Assembly: GCA_963812415.1 (NCBI GenBank)
Contig: CAWEVH010000022.1
Coordinates: 109,212-173,211 of the forward strand
DNA from: JACVRW01 sp963812415
GTDB taxonomy: Bacteria > Actinomycetota > Thermoleophilia > Solirubrobacterales > Thermoleophilaceae
DNA: 64,000 nucleotides
Direction: 5' to 3'
Shown: positions 59,413 through 64,000 of the stretch, one piece after another
How the letters are laid out: each line of letters begins with the position of its first letter
How positions within the stretch are numbered: position 1 is the stretch's first letter
Translations under genes and position numbers: made by a program
The notes under the pieces: model-generated
Told to the model about the DNA's origin: nothing
Database searches by the model: none
Seen by the model: only the letters and a program-made list of their open reading frames with translations

Positions 59413-60585
59413 AGCCACGCCGACGCGGCGAGCGTGAGCGCGGCGAGCGCCAACCCGACGCGCGGGTGGTGGCGCAGCCCCCAGGCCACCAGCGGAATCG
59501 CGAGGGGCAGGCCGGCGAGCAGGTGCCGCGGCGGGAACCAGAAGCCGAACATCGTGGGGGCGAGGAAGGCGGCGACCAGCAGCTGGGCGGCCAGCGCCGC
59601 GGCGCACAGCTCGCCGGTGAGCTCGATCTCGCGCAGCTGCGGGACCGCCCGCGCCAGCCGCTCGCGGTGCGATCGCCAGAGCTGGAAGACCCCGGCGAAG
59701 GCGAGGAGGAAGATCGGAGCCCAGCGCAGCACGCCGTACTCGCGGTCGAGGAAGAGCGCGACCAGGCGGTAGGAGCGCTCGAGGTAGCCGAGCGGGAACG
59801 AGGCGTCGGTGGCGGTCTCGCCCTCCACGTCGGCCGCGTACGGCGTCGGGCCGCCGTAGAGCGCTTCGTTGATCCCGACGTAGAGGGCCACGCTGAAGAG
59901 CGACAGCTCGACCGCTCCGATGGCGAGCACGCGCCGGCGCGCGCGCCAGAGCGGGCGCACGGCCAGGTAGCCGATCACGAGCCCGGCGGGCACGAACTTC
60001 GTGCCGAGCCAGGGGAGCAGCCCCAGCAGCGCGAAGCAGGCGAACGCGGCGCGGCTGCTCGGCTTGGCGTCGAGCTGCAGCGCGAGCAGGGCCGCGCCGG
60101 CAAGCGCGGCGCCCGCCGTGAGCTCCGGGTAGACCGCGCTGCCGTAGGCCAGGAAGGGCGGGCTGAGGCCGGCCGCGAGGGCGGCCCCGATCGCCCAGGG
60201 GTCGGGCACGACCCTGAGCGACAGCCGGTAGGCGAGCGCCACGGCGAGCGCCGCGATGCGCGGCCAGGAACAGCTCGACCCCGGTCGCGCCCCCGAGCGC
60301 GTACGCCGGGGCGATCAACGCGGGAAAGCCGATCCCGTGGGGCTCGTTCAGCCGGCCGTCGGTCGCGCGTCCGTGCCGGTCGAGGTCGTACGGGTAGAAG
60401 GCCTCGAAGCCCCGCTCGGCGTAGTCGTCCCGTACGTCCACGTTGCCGTCCTCGACGAGCGACTTCGCGGCCAGCAGGTAGTGAGGCTCGTCGCCCCCGT
60501 ACTCGGAGCTGCCGAAGGCGTCGAAGCCGATCGTGGAGGCGTAGACGCCGAAGAGCAGCAGCCAGAGGGCGAGGGTGCGCCGCAT
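59193..60585 (-). CDS. GT-C family membrane glycosyltransferase (frame interrupted)
   Basis: A polytopic membrane protein of about 460 residues. After a first helix, SSEYGGDEPHYLLAAKSLV carries the GT-C acidic motif (GDEPHY). The frame from ATG 60585 breaks near 60255-60270 after GVELFLAA; the following frame has VALAYRLSLRVVPDPWAIGA, GTKFVPAGLVIGYLAVRPLW and FWFPPRHLLAGLPLAIPLVA to 59193. GT-C enzymes use polyprenyl-phosphate sugars on the outer face; the convergent neighbour carries a GT2 domain of the type that makes such donors. The genes overlap by about 220 bp at their 3' ends, which is more than usual. Confidence 0.75.
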
Positions 60586-60619
60586 GGTCGGCGGACCCTA
60601 GATGACCGATCCGAAGACC

Positions 60620-62383
60620 TCAGACGGCCGGGGAGGCGACCTCGAGCGCCAGCCGCGCCCGTGCGAACACGTCCTCGCCGTGGTCGCCGTGCTGCCACAC
60701 GGCGACGCCGACGCGCGTGCGCTGGCCTTCCTTCGCGAGCGCCTCCTGCACGCGGACGCCGTAGTCCGTGGCGGCGTGGTGGCCCGTGCCCGGCAGGATC
60801 GCGCCGAGGCGGCGGCCGCTGAAGCGACCGATGGTCGCGGGCTCCGCCGCGAGCGTCCGCTCGAGCGCCCGAGCGGCGATCTGCAGCGCGAGGTCTCCGG
60901 CCGCGTAGCCCTCGCGCCGGTTGATCTCGTGCAGCTCGGCGAGCTCGACCATCACGACCGCGAAGGGGCGGTGGTGGCGCGCCGTGCGGCTGGCCTCGAG
61001 GTGCGCGACCTCCTGGAGATGACGATGCGAGTAGAGCAGCGTCACGCCGTCGCTCGAGGTCGAGGAGATGGCGCCGCGCGTGGCCGGGCTCTGCGAGCGC
61101 ACGGGCAGCGCGCCGTTGCCGGACGGTTCGGGGGGATGCCGGCGCAGCTCAGCCGCGAACAGCGGCGCGATCTCGGGGTCGAGCTGGGTGCCGGCCGAGC
61201 GCTCGATCTCCGCACAGGCCTCGGCGGGGCTGAGCGGGCGCCGGTAGGGCCGATCCGAGATCAGCGCGCTGTAGCAGTCGGCGATCGCGACGATGCGCGC
61301 CTCGACCGGGATCTCCTCGCCGCGCAGCCCGTCCGGATAGCCGTGGCCGTCCCAGCGCTCGTGGTGGTGGCGAATCGCCGGCGCGAGCGCGCTGAGTCCC
61401 GGCACCCGCTCGACGATCCGGGCTCCGATCACCGGGTGCAGCTCGACCACCGAGCGCTCCTCGCGCGAGAGCGCGCCCGGCTTGAGCAGCACGCGCTCGC
61501 TCACGCCGAGCTTGCCGACGTCGCGCAGCAGGCTCGCGAACTGCAGCTGCTCGCGACGGGACGGCTCGAGCTCCAGGCGCTTCGCCACGCGGTCGACGTA
61601 CCCGCTGACCTCGGCCGAGTGGGGGTGGACGTAGGGATCGTTGGTCTCGACGGCGTCGGCGAGCATGCCGACGATCGCGAGGTAGGACGAGCGCAGCCGT
61701 CCGTGGAGGCGCTGGTTCTCGAGCGCGGCGCCGGCGTGGTCCCCGAGCGACAGGAGCACGTCGTCGTCCAGTTCCTCGAAGCCGCCGGGGCGGTTCGCGC
61801 AGACGACCACGCCCTCGAAGCCGTCGTGGATGTACACGGGGATCGCAACGAGCGAGTCGATCTCCTCGTCGGCGTTCTCGCGCCTGCCGGTCGGCGCGTC
61901 TTCGCGCACGATCTCGTCGCGCTCGAGCACCCGCTTCGCGAAGCGCTGCGCCACGGCGCTGTCGGCCGGGTCATTGCGGAAGCCGACGTGGCAGACGAGG
62001 TCGAGCTGTCCGTCGCCGTCCGCGTCCTCGCGGGCGAGCAGCAGCCCCCGCTCGGCTTCGGAGAGCTGGACGGCCACCTGGAGGATCAGCTCGCGCAGGT
62101 CGCCGCTCGCTCCCTGGCTGCGGTAGAGCGAGCGCACCTGATCGCGGAGCTCGCGCGTCCACTCGCGCTCGGCCTCCCGCGCGCGCTGCGTGCGCAGCCG
62201 CAGCCGGCGCTCGTCCAGAACGCGCTCGTGCTCGCTGCGCACTTCCTCCTCGAGCTTGTCGGCGCGCCGGGTCTCGGCGTCGAGCCTGCCCTCGAGCTGG
62301 GCGGCCCGCGTCTTTGCCGACGAGCGCTCGCGCAGCCAACCCGCCAGCGCGGCAATCACCGCGACGGCTAAGAGGACCTCCAT
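60620..62383 (-). CDS. GAF, degenerate HD-GYP and degenerate GGDEF signalling protein
   Basis: A 587-residue protein: one N-terminal membrane helix, a coiled coil (about 20-85), a GAF domain (about 90-215), an HD-GYP domain (about 222-395) and a GGDEF-like domain (about 430-587). HD-GYP domains hydrolyse cyclic di-GMP. Here HHHERWDGHGYPDGL is kept, but the HD dyad is RD (Arg287-Asp288 in LLRDVGKLG), which should damage the metal site. The GGDEF signature is replaced by SGRRLGAILP, so diguanylate cyclase activity is not expected. It may be a cyclic di-GMP or ligand sensor rather than an enzyme. Confidence 0.82.
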   Translation of the reverse strand: MEVLLAVAVIAALAGWLRERSSAKTRAAQLEGRLDAETRRADKLEEEVRSEHERVLDERRLRLRTQRAREAEREWTRELRDQVRSLYRSQGASGDLRELILQVAVQLSEAERGLLLAREDADGDGQLDLVCHVGFRNDPADSAVAQRFAKRVLERDEIVREDAPTGRRENADEEIDSLVAIPVYIHDGFEGVVVCANRPGGFEELDDDVLLSLGDHAGAALENQRLHGRLRSSYLAIVGMLADAVETNDPYVHPHSAEVSGYVDRVAKRLELEPSRREQLQFASLLRDVGKLGVSERVLLKPGALSREERSVVELHPVIGARIVERVPGLSALAPAIRHHHERWDGHGYPDGLRGEEIPVEARIVAIADCYSALISDRPYRRPLSPAEACAEIERSAGTQLDPEIAPLFAAELRRHPPEPSGNGALPVRSQSPATRGAISSTSSDGVTLLYSHRHLQEVAHLEASRTARHHRPFAVVMVELAELHEINRREGYAAGDLALQIAARALERTLAAEPATIGRFSGRRLGAILPGTGHHAATDYGVRVQEALAKEGQRTRVGVAVWQHGDHGEDVFARARLALEVASPAV

Positions 62384-62432
62384 GGGGTTGTGTCCTACCC
62401 GGAGCGCGGCGGACTACTCGGGAGCGGGCCCC

Positions 62433-63368
62433 TCAGCAGCCGAGGGCGCGCGCGATCACCATCTGCTGCACCTCGTCGGTGCCCTCGCCGATGGTCAGGA
62501 TCTTGGCGTCGCGGTAGAAGCGGCAGACGGGGTACTCCTCGATGTAGCCGTAGCCGCCGTGGATCTGCACCGCCTCCTCCGCCGCGCGGACGGCGAGCCG
62601 GCCGGTCTTGAGCTTGGCCTGGGCGGCGGTGAGCGAGAAGTTCGCGCCCCGGTCCTTCAGCACCGCCGCCTTGTAGGTGAGGAGCCTGGCCGCCTCGAGC
62701 TCCGTCGACATGTCGGCGAGCTTCATCTGGATCGCCTGGTACTTCGAGATCGGCTGCCCGAAGGCGATCCGCTCCTTCGCGTAGGCGACGGCCTCGTCGA
62801 GCGCTCCCTGGGCGAGCCCGACGCCCATCGCGGCCACGCCGATGCGGCCGCCGTCGAGCGTCTGCAGGAACTGCCTGAAGCCCTGGCCACGCCGGCCGAG
62901 CAGGCTCTCCTCGGGCACCCGGCAGCCCTCGAAGCTGAGCGGCCTGGTGTCGGACGCGTTCCAGCCCATCTTCCGGTACGGCTCGCCGATCTCATAGCCC
63001 GGCGTGCCGTTCGGGACGAGCAGGTTCGAGATCTCGTCGTCGCCGGTGCGCGCGGTGATCGCCACGACGCCGGTGATGTCGGTGCCCGCGTTGGTGAATC
63101 TGCGCCTCGCAGGCCATTCCTGCGCTTCGGCGGCGTTCACCCAGATCTCCCCGCGTGCCGGCAGCAGGAGTCCGGACAGCGACTGCGCGGCCGGCAGATC
63201 GGGCACGCCCGGGGCGGCGTGGAGGTCATCGACATCGCGCACGTGCAGGCCGAAGCACGAGTCGGCGATGTCCTCGACGGGCACGGGGAGTGTCTCGCCG
63301 TTCCAGATCCAGTCGGGCACTCGTGCGAGTTCCTCGGTCGCGCGGCGCTCGGAGTCGCTCGGTTCCAC
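62433..63368 (-). CDS. chimeric ORF: truncated ImmA/IrrE-like N terminus joined to C-terminal half of an acyl-CoA dehydrogenase
   Basis: A 311-codon frame from GTG 63368, which follows a -10-like TACGAT. Residues about 1-90 (LPVPVEDIADSCFGLHVRDV, LSGLLLPARGEIWVNAAEA, WPARRRFT) match ImmA/IrrE metallopeptidases up to the point where AHELGH should follow, but the HExxH motif is absent. From NAGTDITGVVAITARTGDDE onward it is a textbook acyl-CoA dehydrogenase (KMGWNASDTRPLSFEGCRVP, QFLQTLDGGRIGVAAMG, QIHGGYGYIEEYPVCRFYRD, EGTDEVQQMVIARAL) lacking its N-terminal about 140 residues. The junction is at 63090-63100. Either a deletion fused two genes or the assembly joined them; neither enzyme should work. 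Confidence 0.75.
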   Translation of the reverse strand: MEPSDSERRATEELARVPDWIWNGETLPVPVEDIADSCFGLHVRDVDDLHAAPGVPDLPAAQSLSGLLLPARGEIWVNAAEAQEWPARRRFTNAGTDITGVVAITARTGDDEISNLLVPNGTPGYEIGEPYRKMGWNASDTRPLSFEGCRVPEESLLGRRGQGFRQFLQTLDGGRIGVAAMGVGLAQGALDEAVAYAKERIAFGQPISKYQAIQMKLADMSTELEAARLLTYKAAVLKDRGANFSLTAAQAKLKTGRLAVRAAEEAVQIHGGYGYIEEYPVCRFYRDAKILTIGEGTDEVQQMVIARALGC

Positions 63369-63429
63369 GGCCTCGATCGTAGGTGGTCGCGGCGTCAGAC
63401 GGTGGGGGCTGCGGGCGACTCCGTAGGTG

Positions 63430-64000
63430 ATGCCCGGCCCCGCTCTCGTACACCGCGACCTCGGCGGCGACTGGCTGTCGGTTCTCGAGCTGGGAGTCGT
63501 CGCGGATGGCCAGGACGAGCGCAACTGGAAGGTGATATCCGACCACTGCGCGTTGCTCCGGTCGGCGCCCCGCGGGCGACTGCTCGGCTTCCATGTGCGG
63601 GACTTCTCGGAGCTCGACGCCGACGCACTCGAGGCGGAGGGCCTTTTCGAGGGGCCCCGCTTCGCGGTCCCCGCGCTCGGACTGCGGGATGCCACGATCG
63701 GCGAGGTCTGCCTCGCGGCCGATGCCTATCTCGACGGCGAGCCGAGCCTCGACATGGCCTACTTCGGGCTCGCGGTCGCGGCAGGGGAGGAGGGCGATCT
63801 CGAGGAGGCCGAGGAGCTGTGGCGCTACTGCCTCGAGGCCGGCGCCATGGAGGCACACTACGGGCTCGGCTACACGCTGCTTGGCCTTGGCCGTCCCCAC
63901 GAGGCCTACAGGCACCTCCGCTACTACACCGAGATCACGCCGCAGAATGCCTGGGCATGGAGCTGGCGCGGCCAGGCCGCCGAGGCGCTCGGGGACCTCG
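63430..64000 (+). CDS. TPR-like hypothetical protein, 5' part (runs off right edge)
   Basis: The first 190 codons of a plus-strand gene from ATG 63430 (GTG 63427 is adjacent and in frame). The N-terminal half (DWLSVLELGVVADGQDERNW, LLGFHVRDFSELDADALEAE) is unassigned. The second half shows helical tetratricopeptide-like repeats: EEGDLEEAEELWRYCLEAGA, GLGYTLLGLGRPHEAYRHLR and TPQNAWAWSWRGQAAEALGD. Such repeats mediate protein contacts. It is divergent from the ImmA/IrrE-like N-terminal piece by 61 bp. Confidence 0.65.
   Translation, partial: MPGPALVHRDLGGDWLSVLELGVVADGQDERNWKVISDHCALLRSAPRGRLLGFHVRDFSELDADALEAEGLFEGPRFAVPALGLRDATIGEVCLAADAYLDGEPSLDMAYFGLAVAAGEEGDLEEAEELWRYCLEAGAMEAHYGLGYTLLGLGRPHEAYRHLRYYTEITPQNAWAWSWRGQAAEALGDL

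Noticed and set aside
57064..60585. 1173-codon open frame on the minus strand
   Set aside because: Only its first part (from 60585 to about 60260) is protein-like, as the GT-C N terminus. The rest is antisense to the phosphodiesterase-GT2 gene and is a GC-rich shadow.
1..64000. Mobile element, prophage, CRISPR or defence island
   Set aside because: No transposase, integrase, terminal inverted repeats, phage structural genes or spaced direct repeats were found; composition is uniform.

Overview
The window is very GC-rich DNA of actinobacterial character, most likely from class Thermoleophilia (Solirubrobacterales-like). This placement is an inference from gene content and style, not from a marker gene. 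The signs are frequent GTG and TTG starts, chains of 1-4 bp stop/start overlaps, several near-leaderless promoters, a paired ArsA/Get3-like operon, a PhoX/DUF839 Tat protein, RTX proteins, and a GH57 + GT4 glucan pair of the kind seen in mycobacteria. Coding density is high and no gene-free stretch exceeds 300 bases. I see no tRNA, rRNA, CRISPR array, insertion sequence or prophage.

Layout. 0-10 kb: an acyl-CoA ligase edge fragment and divergent TetR gene sharing palindromic operators; a PilT-type ATPase and an AIM24 protein; an HxlR regulator; an isoprenoid pair (phytoene/squalene synthase plus a reductase-like flavoprotein); an uncharacterised HEPN-like/EP-rich protein; the ArsA pair; an SIS protein. 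10-19 kb: ParA overlapping an FtsZ with a long N-terminal extension, a gamma-glutamyltransferase, a Lon-N protein, a PhoX-like protein and membrane/hypothetical genes. 19-23 kb: methyltransferase, CPBP protease, GH57 enzyme and GT4 glycosyltransferase in a tightly overlapping run resembling the mycobacterial methylglucose lipopolysaccharide genes. 23.8-37.6 kb: an amine/acyl catabolic region (amine oxidase, ADP-forming acyl-CoA synthetase, acyl-CoA dehydrogenase, a small coupled protein; divergent Rieske oxygenase, TetR and PotD-B-C-A transporter; a second amine oxidase). Two divergent start regions here share a near-identical 26-bp promoter/operator element. 37.6-42.3 kb: an MMPL transporter, a hexapeptide acyltransferase and an RTX protein. 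42.4-45.2 kb: a receiver-only protein, a NarL-type sensor kinase and a LuxR-type regulator. 46-51 kb: a LolD/FtsX ABC exporter, MeaB and a CHAD protein. 51.3-57 kb: an N-acetylglucosamine regulon (binding protein, kinase, NanE, GntR/DasR-like regulator, SIS deaminase, divergent-ended nagA) bracketed by two DasR-type operator sites. 57-64 kb: a phosphodiesterase-GT2 fusion facing a GT-C glycosyltransferase, a degenerate HD-GYP/GGDEF protein, an ImmA/IrrE-acyl-CoA dehydrogenase chimera and a TPR-like partial gene.

Two structural themes stand out. First, about ten genes carry one or two single-base frame breaks although both flanking frames still encode family-typical sequence. I read most of these as base-level assembly errors, so they are listed as genes with an interrupted frame. 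Second, a CTGACTTTG / CAAAGTCA core recurs as 39-nt hairpins at two convergent junctions and inside the shared element at two divergent junctions.
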